A DNA stretch of 64,000 bases from NCBI GenBank assembly GCA_030760725.1, contig JASWHV010000005.1, positions 86,992,622-87,056,621 on the forward strand, given 5' to 3'. Under the pieces are notes generated by a model that saw only the letters and a program-made list of their open reading frames with translations, was not told the origin of the DNA and ran no database searches. The position numbers and the translations under genes are program-made. The stretch is from Neostapfia colusana (lineage: Eukaryota; Streptophyta; Magnoliopsida; Poales; Poaceae). Positions within the stretch are counted from its first letter, which is position 1. Each line of letters opens with the position of its first letter. Of this stretch, positions 20,944-32,356 are shown piece by piece.

Positions 20944-23495
20944 TGTAAGGGCCTCAGTATTTGACACATATTTGAAGTGTTCATCACCACACCACACACC
21001 TCATTTGAAGCAAGTTGATGAACACAAATGAAGAGCAAGTAACCACCATCAACATGCTCATTAGAGAACAAACTCACATATTGCAAAAGTAGTATTTCCC
21101 ACATGTGATATAGAGGGGCTGGGCATATGAAAACTCCTACACATTGCTAAGGATGTCCATGCCAAATTTCACCCAAAGTCAAAATCTTTTTGAGGTCATT
21201 TTGGGTATAGCTAGAAAGAGGGCAGTTTGAAACCATATTCAAATTCAAACTGTTTTTATCCCATGAATTCAAAAGTGGGAGGCATATTCTTATTCAGCAC
21301 ATTTTTGTGAGCTCACACACCAATTTTCACTCCATTTGGAGTTGATCTTGACATGAGCTAAGTGGGGCAAATTCAAACTTTATTTGAATTCCAAACTGAA
21401 CTTGTGCTGAAATTCATTCAAACCAAACCCAATTTGTATTTTAATCAATTCAAATGGCTGATGGGTGAATAATTTGAGTCGCCATGGGTATTTTGGGGCT
21501 CACTGTTTACAACAGTGATTAGGAGTAAATTTCAGAGGTTAAAACCCCGGGTGAGATCCACATGTCAGTCACTGGTTCAAATCAACCGACTGAGACTTTT
21601 TCCACTCGGGTTGCCGAGCTGCGGCTGCGATCGCCACCGAGGGAGGCCGCCACGCCAGCAGCTGCTTGGCCACGCGCGGGCACGAGGCGGTTCAGATCCT
21701 TCTTAAGGCGTTCTCCCCCCTCCTCGGCCGAAGCTATCGCCGTTTCTTCCCCCGCAAGAACACAGCGCCGGCAAAGTCCTTCCGCCGCTCAGAACCGATC
21801 GGAGAGCTCCGATCACAGCCTTCCCGTCCCCTCCAGAGCTACGGCAAGGTACTAGGAACCCTCCTCCTTCTTCCCCGTTGCTAGAATTCAGCTGAAACCG
21901 GTCGAGTTCGGCTATACCGAGAGTTCAATTCAGTGACCTAACGCCGCCTCACTTCAGGCGCCCGTGGACAGCCCCACCGAGGAGTTGTCACGCCCATGCC
22001 AAGATATCCTTGGACGCGCCGGTGACCGGTGCTGCTCACCCCCGAGCCACAGCCCGAGTGCTTGCTCACCGGCGGCGAATTTCCAGTTTCCTCCTTTCTG
22101 GGTGCAGAATGACCTTCGGGTTCAGTTCTGTCAAATTCTTACTCTAGGAAGGATTAGAGGGCCTCAATCCGCAATCACATACACTAGACACGGTAACGCA
22201 CAAGTTGCCTTCACAACCTTTGGCCGGAGAACCTCTGTACCTGACGTATTTCGAAGTTTACCGACGGCGGAACAAGCGGGAGGCATCGGGCGCACGGTGA
22301 GGACCTACTTCGGGCCTCCCCCGAGCTGCTTCAGGTTCATGTCGACCTTCCCTAAGGTACACGGATGCTTCCTGACCGGTTGCTCGAGTAGTTCAGGTGC
22401 TAGGGAAGTTGGCCGACATGGCCGAAGTCTTTCTGAAGCCGCCGCTCGTTGCCGACCATGTGCCGGCCGTTGTCATGACGAGCTGAGCCCAGAATCCTGT
22501 TCCCTGAGTGAAAATAGGCAGAGGCGGCCAAAATCGTGAAGTTTGGAGCTTTACAGAAGCTGCCGGCGAGCTCTCCGGCGAGGTACCCCGGCGGCAGAGC
22601 GCGGGCGGCGAGAGGTAGACGAAGGGGGTGGACCCCAGCTGTCAGCGGCAGATATTTTGAATCGGGATCGGGTTGCGGCCGGGATCTGGTGTGCTAGCAC
22701 GCAAAAACCCTGTGGGCCTCAGTGTGCTGTCGCCTCCGCGTCCAACACGTGTCCCCGCGGGCCCCGGCAGATTTAAACTTTCCCCCCGATTTTCAGATTT
22801 CCTTCAAACTTCAAATCTTCATAACTTTGGCTAGAAAGCTCCAAATCGAGTGAACCAAATTTTGTTGGATTCAGCTCTATGAGCACTTTCCAGAAAATCA
22901 AGTTTCATATCATGAAAATCCTTATTTCTCCATAATTAATTCCTCAAATTTAAACTGTTTGGAATTTTAACTGGAGAATCCTTTGGAAGAAAATTCTGAA
23001 ATTTTGCTGGGATGTTCACCAAAATATCCCTGAACTACCATAAAAATTTCAGATCCATTTGAGCTCATTTAATCCACCTAATGGTGTGATTAGTGAAACT
23101 GTTCCAGAGAAAATAGAAAATGTTCAGAAACATTTTCAGAATTTCCCCTGGAATTGTTTAGCTCATATCTTTAGCTAGGAACCTTCAAATTAAGTGAGAC
23201 CAACTCCATTAGAACCATCTGAAAAGCTAGTTTTCAGAAAGTCATAGTTTGTTTCATGAAAATCCTTAGAACACCCTACAAGCCTTCAATTAAGGTCAAG
23301 TACATAATTAATTGTGGAGGGCTCAAATGAGTTTGCTGCAACTAAAACTTGACTAAGTCTGTGTTTAGGTCGTAACCAAGCTACAGTAAAAGTTTCACAG
23401 TCATTAGGTCTGTCTAGTAAGAGTTATAGACTTCACAAGTTTAAAACTCAATTCAAATGCATTTAATTAATACATGTACTCCTTATATCATGTAG

Positions 23496-23576
23496 TCGCT
23501 AAGGTCGAGGAGGAACCCGAAGTCCTAGACTTCGTGACTCCGGGGGAGCAGTTAGCCTACGACCAAGAGCAGCAAG
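23496..23576 (+). other. LTR-embedded internal exon-like frame (element A, 3' LTR)
   Basis: Same 81-nt exon as at 12100-12180, same acceptor and GC donor, open in the same phase. The differences from the 5' copy visible here do not break the frame. Confidence 0.45.
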
Positions 23577-24639
23577 GCAAGCTCCGGTTTGCATTAACCT
23601 TTTTACAAATTTTTATTGTTTTGAGCACTTACTTGAGTATTATGATTCCTTGCATTAGAGTCTTGTTTGGAAACCAAATTTCAAGATTGCAAACCCCGTT
23701 AGCTACTGCAATGCTAAGATAGTGTAGGATTTGGTACAAGCCGAGTAGTTAGAACTACTCGCGAGCATAGGCTAGAGGCACTCGACTCGGGTAGTGATAG
23801 CACATGAAACACATGGCAAGAAAATGAGACCAAGCGGAGGGTAAGGGCAGCAGGACTTTGGGGCCTGTGTGCTATAGCTCCGCTTGTGTCGATTGAGGAC
23901 CGAGCCGTGTGCGGGCCTGTTGAACAAGCTAGAACAGTACCGAAGACCTACCGGCTATATGGGAACCGGGAAACCAATGTAACTCGGGTAGCTGGGTGTT
24001 GAGGCATAGCTGGTCGTTCAGAGGGTAGGTTGAGAGCTCGAGGTGTAAATCGGCTGGCGGCACTGAGATGCGCGTGCAGAGACATCTTGCTCGGGACGAT
24101 TGGACCGGTTTAACATGTGGCTAACGGGTGAAAGGTAGTTGCGTACGGCGTCCGGGATGGTTTTTGTAGGCAACATCGAGTACGGGCGTACGTGACGGGT
24201 TGTTCGGGTAACCCTGCAGGTGTAAATCGATTATAATCGCCATCCCTCGCGGTCAGTGAGTACCACTTGTTCACTGTACCATGACATAGAAAGAACAGGC
24301 TAGTTGCATGTTAAAATGTTGCTGATTGAAAGATGGACTTGATTGTTAATGATTTGCTGTAGTTTAGAGCTAACTAAAGTCCTTTTCAACTTTGGGCAAA
24401 GTACATGAGAGAAATGTGTTTCTTGTTTGATTGCGGCTCTCTCATGTGCCTTAGCGTAAGGTTCTCCACAACCTGCGGCTAAAACTTGAAAGTAAGTTTC
24501 TACTAATTAGGCGAGTCCTTGCAAATGATTTTTACCTCATGTAACCCATCACCCCTCATGTAGAAGTTCCATGTTTAGGTGAGACGGGTCAGACTTGCTG
24601 AGCCTTCGTGCTCACTGCTTGTGTTTGAAGCTTTTGCAG

Positions 24640-24728
24640 GGTTCTATGAGGAAGGGACTCCCGAAGAGGAGACGGAACCCCAGGAAGGGAACCCCGTCAA
24701 GTGGGAGTCGTGCACGCCGCAGAGTTAG
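24640..24728 (+). other. LTR-embedded terminal exon-like frame (element A, 3' LTR)
   Basis: Same 89-nt terminal exon as at 13270-13358, same acceptor, frame and TAG stop (24726-24728). Confidence 0.45.
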
Positions 24729-24964
24729 TGTGCGTGTGTGCTAGCAAGGACACGTTCAAGGGCTGGACGTGGACTTGATGCGTAGTCTACATCCGTGAGT
24801 GTAGACTGGAACCTATTTTGATGTAAACATGTTCATAAACCACTTTATGTAATATAAACTTTGCTTCCGCTTTGTACCTTTGATGTGTGTTATCCGGTGC
24901 TGTGCAACGCAGCACCCCTCAGCATGATCCTGGCTCGACAAGACCGTGGGGTCGTGTCAACCGG

Positions 24965-25250
24965 CTTTGGAGATTGCCCCTGCGATAGGGGTGTCGTCCG
25001 GCATCGGACCTCAGCCCGGTGTAGGGCACACGGTCCGGCTTCGGTGTTCACCCCTGGGGGTGGCGACCGGCTTCGGAGATCGCCCCTGCGATAGGGGTGT
25101 CGTCTGGCATCGGACCTTAGCCCAGTGTAGAGCGCACGGTCCGGCTTCGGTGTTCACCCCTGGGGGTGGCGACCGGCTTCGGAGATCGCCCCTGCGATAG
25201 GGGTGTCGTACGGCATCGGACCTTAGCCCAGTGTAGGGCTCACGGTCCGG
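24965..25250. repeat. 106-bp tandem array, right part
   Basis: The array resumes after element A, with CTGCG at 24980, 25086 and 25192. It is in register with the left part once element A is removed. Confidence 0.95.
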
Positions 25251-26236
25251 CTTCGGAGCTCCCCCCTGCTGAGGGGGTGAGGTCCGGCGCTGCTCAGGGG
25301 CCCTCCCTTTCCTGTCCCTTTCTCTCATTTGGCTTACTATCCCGGGCCGGAATACGGGGCTTGGGTAATCCAGTGCACTTGCTCCCGGAGGTCTGGCCCC
25401 CAGCCCTAGTCAGGGTGTAACCGTCCGGCCCCCTAGTACTCAGACCGTAGCGCTGGGGGGGGGGGGGCAGAGTGCGCATGCTTTGGGTGCAGGACCGGGC
25501 AAAGCAAGGCTCCTGACCCCCCGGTCTGGCGCAGGTCATTTCCTGGAGGAGACCAACTGGCGTAACAGTACCCTTACAGGGGGAAGTCCAAAAGGCCCCC
25601 GGGCCTCTGGCAGGTACCCCAAGCACTACCTCCTTCGGCAGGATGGCAAATATCGACTATGCATGAGAGCAAGAAAGAGGAGCCGAGTGTACAATGGATG
25701 TACACTTCCTAGAGCATGGGGAGGTGATCATATAAATTAATGCGTAATTTAAATGAACACCTAAGTAAGCATATTGAACTTACTGGGGTAGCGTCGGAGC
25801 GCCTGTCTTGGGCTCCCATGCACGGACCGGTGGCGCCAGGGCGTCTGCCGGTACCGCGCGATCTGGAGCGGAGGATTGACGGAAGCAGCGTCGAGGTCGT
25901 TGACGTCGCGGATCCACTGCTGGGTGGCCTCCTGGAGGGCGTCTTCAGCAGGCGGATTGTCTAGGAGCGCTTCTGCGGCGGCTAGCGCGCTTGCTTGAGC
26001 GGCACTCTTCGCTGCGGTAGACCATGAGGTTGATGGAGTTTGTGTTGCCGGAGTCGGCTACTCGCTTCCAGCTCGCACCGACACACTCCGTGCTGGGTGT
26101 GTCGATATGTAGTCCCCGCTGGTCACCGTTCGTCGTGAACGTGGGCGGGGAGAGCTTGCCGCTGACGGAAGCTTCGTCATCTTCGCCGGCAGAAGCTCGT
26201 CGCGCAAGGGAAAATCGCCCTATATGGCGCGCCAAA
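25250..26236 (-). pseudogene. Family C first element: conserved block and truncated gag
   Basis: From about 25310 to 25790 the sequence matches 30990-31500 of the second C element, including the words CTTTGGGT and CCTGGAGG and an AT-rich end. From about 25795 to 26200 on the minus strand it matches the N-terminal part of the gag of the second C element (TVTSGDYISTH, TQQWIRDVN), roughly 135 codons. There the reading stops abruptly against the conserved block, so most of gag is deleted. The primer-site-like TTTGGCGCGCCA (complement of 26225-26236) abuts LTR b. A G run lies near 25456-25468. Confidence 0.65.
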
Positions 26237-27343
26237 TGTCGAAGTGTGTAGCCGACACTTCCCCTGGGCCTGCTCTGGGCAGCCCGCGGAGGTTCTTTTT
26301 CAGAGGGGCTAGTCACTCGCGGAGAGCTTCAGCGTTAGGGACGATTGAGGGAGAAGATTGACACGGGGAGTTTTACGTGGTTCAGGCCGCCGGAGCGTAA
26401 AACCCTACGTCCACGGTGAGCAGAGATGCTCGCTGTATTTTTTGCTGCTCAAAACCGGAGTCCTGAGCTTGAGGGTGCGTAAGAGGCGAGTCAACAGAGT
26501 TCAAACCTAAGGGTGCGAATGGCTGGAGTGTGAACCCTTGCTAACGTCGCCTACCCGAGCCTTTTATAGTCCAAGGCTCGTGCGACTTACAAGGTGGGCC
26601 TAGGACCCGACAGGTGGCCCCGGGGTGATTTCCTACCAGCTTCTATGTCTTGGCGCTGGCGTCGAGGTCTTCGTCCTGCCACCCTGCCCATGCTGCAGGC
26701 TAGGTGTAGCGTGCAGCCGTTGGTGATGGCTGGGACGGTATGGCATGTCTTGTCCGTGTCTTGTCGCTGTCTTCAATGGACTGCAGCTTCTGACACTGTG
26801 TGCCTGTATTGACTGTGACTGGTCACAGTGGTGTCTGCCTTGCGTGCGCCGCGCCTCCGCGTCTTGGGAAGGCGCGGGTCTTGAATGCCTTGTACGGTAA
26901 AGTCATGGCGCGCCTTTACTCCTGCTGCCTACCACATTGGGCGGACAGCGCTGCTCTTCTGGCCATGTGTCGGGCCCGGAGTTCTCCTCTGAGGAGAGGA
27001 GGAGCTCTAGCCCCGCCAGACACGTGGAGCCTTCGTAGCTCACCCCCGTGGAGGGGACGAGGTCTGGCCTTCTAGGCCACGTGGCAGGCCCGGAGCTATC
27101 CTCCGAGGGGAGGGAAGCTCCGGCCCTACTAGACACATGGCTCCTTCGGAGCTCGCCCCGGCGGAGGGGGCGAGGTCCGGCCTTCTGGGCCACGTGGAAG
27201 GCCCGGAGCTATCCTCTGAGGAGAGGAGAGCTCCGGCTCTGCCGGACACGTGGTGCCTTCGGAGCTCGCCCCTGCGGAGGGGGCGAGGTCCTTAGGCGGT
27301 TTCACCCTGTGCACGGGGGTACCCAGTATTGAGGGTACCGACA
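26237..27343 (-). repeat. Family C LTR (copy b)
   Basis: Begins TGTCGAAGTG and ends GGTACCGACA, same subfamily as copies a and d. It should be the 5' LTR of the first C element, since the primer-site-like sequence and gag start lie on its left. Instead of a target duplication it is followed by another piece of C internal sequence. Confidence 0.9.
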
Positions 27344-27922
27344 GTGGCCCCGGGCCCACCTCGGGGGAGGTAACGATCCCGGGGTGGGGCCTTCTTCTTT
27401 CTGCGCACTACCTTGTCTTGAGTATTACCTGTGCTGATAGGGTCTTGACGGCTTCGGAGTTCAGCTTCTGAGGAGAGGGTGAACCCTGGCATCGGAGCTC
27501 AGCCCTGCTGTGGGGGCGGAGGTCCAGAAGTCATCGGAGCTCAGGCGCACGGAGGGCGTGAGGTCCGGCATCAGTGCTCGTCTCTGAAAGGAGGGCGAGG
27601 GCTGGCCTCGGAGCTCGGCCCAGCTGTGGGGGCGGAGGTCCGGAAGTCATCGGAGCTCAGGCCCACGGAGGGAGTGAGGTCCGGCATCAGGGCTCGCCTC
27701 TGAAAGGAGGGCGAGGGCTGGTCTCGGAGCTCGGCCCAGCTGTGGGGGCGGAGGTCCAGAAGTCATCGGAGCACAGGCCCACGGAGGGCGTGAGGTCCGG
27801 CATCAGGGCTCACCTCTGAAAGGAGGGCGAGGGCTGGCCTCGAAGCTCGGCTCAGCTGTGGGGGCGGAGGTCCGGAAGTCATCGGAGCTCAGGCCCACGG
27901 AGGGCGTGAGGACCGGCATCAG
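27344..27922 (-). mobile_element. Extra family C internal fragment with 116-bp array
   Basis: It repeats the sequence that follows LTR a (polypurine complement, spacer, then 116-bp units with CTCTGAAAG near 27592, 27708 and 27824) and breaks off within a unit at 27922. An LTR-internal-LTR-internal order like this arises by unequal recombination, or could be an assembly join. Confidence 0.75.
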
Positions 27923-27923
27923 A

Positions 27924-28927
27924 TGAAACCTTAGTGAGTCCATACATCTAGTGACCCCTTTGTAAAGGCTATTTTGTGATCTCTTGGCCATACACCGATG
28001 GTTGTGTACTGGTATAATGGAGGTTCTGCAGTCACCGAAGGGTGACAAAATCACAAACTTGTGGGTAAAGAGGTGCAAACTCTGCATAGTCTAAAACTAT
28101 CATGATAGCCGAGCTTACGGTCACGAGCGCCTGACCAACTTCCATGATTAGTTGGGATGGTTATTGGCTATGGTTATTGGGTATGGTTTTGGATGGTTTG
28201 GTTTTCGGGACTGTTGAGTCAGGGTGATAAGATTGGTTGCATTACTGTTGAGTCATGGCAGCGAGAATGGTCTCGGTGTGAGACGGAATTGTTTATGAGA
28301 TGATATGGTAGTGAATACGAGATGGTATTCGTGAGATGGTAGCGAATACGAGAAGGTTTTCGTGAGCAAGAAATAGGTTGATTAATATCTGGTTGGGACA
28401 TGGAAGGTAATGAACATAACGGAGGTATGATTGGTATTTTAGTACATGTTGGGATTACACTCACTTAATGTTAAGTTACCGGTTTTATTGTGTTTTAAGA
28501 AATAAACTTTTCTTTCTGCAATTAGCCTTTTTATACCTACTTTGTTGTGAGCTACATATCATATTTTCCCGCACTTGCTGAGTACATCATTGTACTCAAA
28601 CTTGCATTATTATTTCATCATTAGCAACAGGAGAAGATTACTATAAAGACCAAGTGGAGCACTAGGCGTGTAATCTGTCCTCAACCTTGCCTGTGGGGAT
28701 GGAGTAGAGATGGAGCCGCTAGTGCTTAGATTGCTTCCGCATTAGTTAGAAGACTTCCACTGTTAGATTAAGACTTCCGCTGTGAGCATGAGTCCAAGAC
28801 TCATGAGACATTGTAATAAACTCTGTTATTCGTGGTCATATATATTCTGAAATTCAGTTTGTGGATGATGTGTATATGTGTGATGAACATCCTGGACACA
28901 CATATGCATCAGTTCTCGGTTCCGTGG
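27924..28927 (+). repeat. Duplicated fragment of the element B LTR
   Basis: It matches 5645-6659 of the B 5' LTR with scattered differences, including the terminal exon-like frame (28631-28665) and the AATAAA. It ends at exactly the same base where family C inserted in the 5' LTR. The left junction shares only CAG or so with the array sequence, so it is non-homologous. Confidence 0.85.
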
Positions 28928-30007
28928 TGTCGAAGTGTGTAGCCGACACTTCCCCCGGGCCTGCTCTGGGCAGCCCGCGGAGGTTCTTTTTCGGAGGGGC
29001 TAGTCACTCGCGGAGAGCTTTAGCGTTAGGGACGATTGAGGGGGAAGCTTGACATGAGGAGTTTTACGTGGTTCAGGCCGCCGGAGCGTAAAACCATACG
29101 TCCACGGTGAGCAGAGATGCTCGCTGTATTGCTCGCTACTCAGAACTGGAGTCCTGAGCTTGAGGGTGAGTAAGAGGCGAGTCAACAGAGTTCGAACCCT
29201 TGCTAATGTTGCCTACCCGAGCCTTTTATAGTCCAAGGCTCGAGCGGCTTGCAAGGTGGGCCCGGGACCCGACAGGTGGTCCCAGGGAGATTTCCTATCA
29301 TCTACCGTATCTGCAGTTATGCCGACAGTTGTCTCTGGCGAAGGCTTCCGAGTCTTCGTTCTTCCGCCAGGCCCATGCCGCAAGCTAGTCATAGTGGTTG
29401 ATGATGGCAGGGGCGGCAGGGGATGTCTTGTCGCTGTGTTTATTGGCGGGCAGGCTCTGACACGGCGCGCCAGTCTGTGATGCGACTGGGTGCAACGACA
29501 CCTGACAGAGGCGTGCTCCGCGTCTCCATGCCTTGGGAAGGCGCGGGCCTTGAATACCTTGTACGGGAAAGGTATGGCGTGTCTTTACTCCTGCTGCCTA
29601 CCGCGCGGGGGCAGGCAGCGTTGCTCTGCTTGCCACGTGGCGGGCCCGGAGCTCTCCTCTAAGAAGAGGGAGGTCCGGCCCCGCGGAACACGTGGAGCCC
29701 TCGGAGCTCTCCCCGTGGGTAGGGGAGGTCCGGCTTCTGCTGGCCACGTGGCGGGCCTGGAGCTTTTCTCTGAGGAGAGGGAGGTCCGGCCCCGCGGGAC
29801 ACGTGGAGCCCTCGGAGCACTCCCCGCGGGTGGGGGGAGGTCCGGCTTCTGCTGGCCACGTGGCGGGCCCGGAGCTCTCCTCTGAGGAGAGGGAGGTCCG
29901 GCCCCGCTGGACACGTGGCGCCTTCGGAGCTCTCCCTGCGGAGAAGGGCGAGGTCCTTAGGCATTTCCCCCTGTGCGCGGGGGTACCCCGTATCGAGGGT
30001 ACCGACA
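28928..30007 (-). repeat. Family C LTR (copy c, divergent subfamily)
   Basis: The first 350 bp match the other C LTRs closely. The U3 half (about 29270-29600) then diverges strongly before the shared G-box/hairpin modules at 29630-29950. Its left flank CGTGG (28923-28927) equals the right flank of LTR d, so c and d could bound one element even though their U3 differ. Confidence 0.85.
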
Positions 30008-30590
30008 GTGGCCCCCAGGCCCATCTCGGGGGAGATAGCGAGCCTGAGGTGGGGCCTCCGTCTCTTCCACTCCACTCACTTTATCTAAGTCCCGCATTGA
30101 CCGTTGCCGGAGCACGAATAGTCGAGGGATCGTGGGAGCGTGTGCCCACTTGATTATTGATTTTACTGCAGCGGTTCCCAAGGCTGCCACTTCTGCACGT
30201 CGCGGCGCTTTTTCGGGAACCGCCGAAGCGCCTTGCCGGCTGGTCTCCTTGGGAGACTGACTTCTTGGCCCACCGCTTCAGCTGGATGACTTGGGTCCAC
30301 TTGTCATCGACGCTTGGTCTTGGAGCCGAAGCGATTGCCCAAGCGGCGTATTCGAAGGGTTTTGAATCGCTTTTAATCGCACCTGGGAAGTTTTAAAATG
30401 GGATATTACCCACATTGCGGCTTCCCTTCGAACTTCCCAGCGCTTGCACCTTCCTTGAGTTCTTGCGCCTTTGTCTTCTTCTTGGCTTTGCCTCGCCGAG
30501 CCCTTAGCTCCGCAAGATACTTAGAGGCCTTCACCAATCTCGAAGCTCTGCACAGACTCCTTCCCCGGGTTCTTATTGTATTAAGGGCCC
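30008..30590. other. Family C second element: unexplained segment
   Basis: It begins with the polypurine complement (30008-30025). The rest has no match elsewhere in the window and no family motif. A minus-strand frame near 30406-30560 encodes a Lys/Arg-rich peptide (KAKKKTKAQELKEG), but nothing supports it as a gene. It could be captured host sequence. Confidence 0.4.
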
Positions 30591-30870
30591 CGGAGGTCTT
30601 CGGAACTCGCCCCATGAGAATGGGGAGGTACGGATCTGCCGACCACATGGCGGGCCCGGAGCTCCCCTCTGAGGAGAGGGAGGTCCGGCCCCGTGGGACA
30701 CGTGGAACCTTTAGAGCTCCCCCCCGCGGAGGGGCAGGTCCGGCTTCTGCCGGCCACGTGGCGGGCCCGGAGCTCCTCCTGAGGAGAGGGGAGTTCCGAC
30801 CCCGCTGGACACGTGGGGCCTTCGGCACTCGTCCCTGCAGAAAGGGCGAAACCCGGGTCCTCCGGTCTTG
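30590..30870. repeat. G-box/hairpin modules inside family C
   Basis: Units with CCACGTGGC or GACACGTGG, CGGAGCTC, a C-run/G-run hairpin and GAGGTCCGG, as in the C LTR U3. Here they lie in the internal region at the place held by the 116/106-bp arrays in the first C element. Confidence 0.7.
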
Positions 30871-30949
30871 CGCTGGAGTAGTCGGTAGCTCCTTTCTCCC
30901 CCCTTCATGCGGTCCCCGTAGCTAGAACCTGGAGGTCCTGCACACAGGT

Positions 30950-32356
30950 AGAGGAAGCGTAATTCTCCTCGGGGGGTTCTCCCCTCCCCGTCTCTTAGTC
31001 TTATTCGGCTTACGGTCCTAGTCCAGTATACGGGGCTTGGGCAATTCTGTGCGCGAAGCACCGGGGCTCCGGCTCCCTCCGAGGTTAGGGTACGACCGTC
31101 CGGCCGCTAGTACCAGACCGTACGCCGGGGAAGCAAAGTGCACAGGCTTTGGGTACGGAACCAGGCAAAGCGGTTGTACTCCCCTGGACCTCCGGAGGGC
31201 AGGGTGCGCACGCTTTGGGTACGGAGCCGGCTAAGCGGGATACGCACCCTGGACCCCCCATGCATGGCGTAGGCCTTTCCTGGAGGTGACCAACTGGCAC
31301 CGCAACACCTGACTGGGGGAGGCCCGAAAGGCCCCCCTGGCCATCGCCAGGTGCCTCAAGCGCAACCGCCTTCGGTAGGATAGCAAATGCTGACTATGGA
31401 TGAGAGCGGGAAAGGGGAGCTAAATGTATGGTGAGCATACATAGAAAGTGCGGTCATAAAAATTAATGCATAATTTAAATGAGCACATAAGTGAGAGCGA
31501 GGTAGAACAGGTTTCTCTGTAAATGCCCATAGGAGGAAGGCAGGCTGTACATGGAGGCAACGACCCGCCCCATTAAGAAGGGAAGCAAGACTCTACACGC
31601 TTGGGGTCGGTACCAGGCCAAGCTGGACGTAGTCCTGGACCGTCACCTGAGGCTTAGCTGCTCCGAGCACTGTTCCTGGACTCTATGGGATTTATTACAG
31701 AAAGGTAAAGGCCTGTTCTACTAATGCTCAGGAGGTAGAACTTACTGTGATGTTCCATGCTCCAAGGGTTCGGGAACGGATCCCATCCTTGGTGGAAAGG
31801 CGTATGTACCTGGGACGGCAACTTTCGTGACTCGGAAGGGACCTTCCCGGCTGGGGGAGAGTTTATAGGTCCTTCGCGGGAAAGTGTGTGCCGCGGCACC
31901 AGGTTGCCTTCTTGCAGCTCCCAGACGCGCTTGGTCCTTTGGCGGTGGTGTCGGAGCACCAGCCAGGGCCGTGCGTTGTGGGGTGTTACCTGCAATTGTG
32001 CCTCGCCGACGAGGTCGATATCTTCACGCTGGAGCGGGTCCTGCGCGGCTTCTCCCGGGAGCCCCGGGGTACCTTCCCCTTCTGGCTAAGGCCGTCAAGA
32101 GGTAGGATGACCCAGACTCTTCTTGGGAGACCCAAGATGTCTTTCCCCTCCTGGCTAAGGCCGTCAAGAGGTTGACAGATCCTGGGCGGCCCCCAGGAGG
32201 TGAGTCCAAGGCACAGAGACGTGCACTCGGGTGGAGCTGGCCCGGTTCTGCACCGCCGGGGCTGGTGCTTGGGCTGCTGTAACTGCTTGGAGCTTCTCCA
32301 TAACTGATATCGCAGCAGTGCAGTCTCCACAGATCTTTCGGGGCAGCCGTAGGCGG
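30950..32356 (-). other. Family C second element: conserved block and 3' region
   Basis: 30990-31500 is shared with the first C element and includes a roughly 65-bp unit present twice (31130-31255, CTTTGGGTACGGA). From 31510 to 32356 there is no intact frame. A minus-strand stretch near 31840-31960 reads VWELQEGNLVPR, which resembles the end of gypsy pol, so a pol remnant is possible. The words GGCTAAGGCCGTCAAGAGGT are duplicated at about 32082-32102 and 32153-32173. Confidence 0.4.

Larger units (their letters stand above)
9547..24959 (+). mobile_element. Element A: Ty3/gypsy chromovirus-like retrotransposon with 4 kb LTRs and an upstream frame
   Basis: The element has a 5' LTR 9547-13589, primer site 13594-13605, upstream frame 15092-16036, gag-pol 16309-20874, polypurine tract about 20928-20943 and 3' LTR 20944-24959. 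It is flanked by the perfect target duplication ACCGG (9542-9546 and 24960-24964). Removing the element and one ACCGG restores the 106-bp period of the host array exactly, which confirms both ends. Element F is a second copy in opposite orientation. Both internal LTR sequences are very similar by eye, so it is a fairly young insertion, yet gag-pol has several breaks. Confidence 0.95.
20944..24959 (+). repeat. Element A 3' LTR
   Basis: Matches the 5' LTR end to end with sparse substitutions and a few small deletions (one near 23683 removes about 25 bp). It carries the same leader donor (21848/21849) and exon-like segments at 23496-23576 and 24640-24728, both open. No independent gene. Confidence 0.95.
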
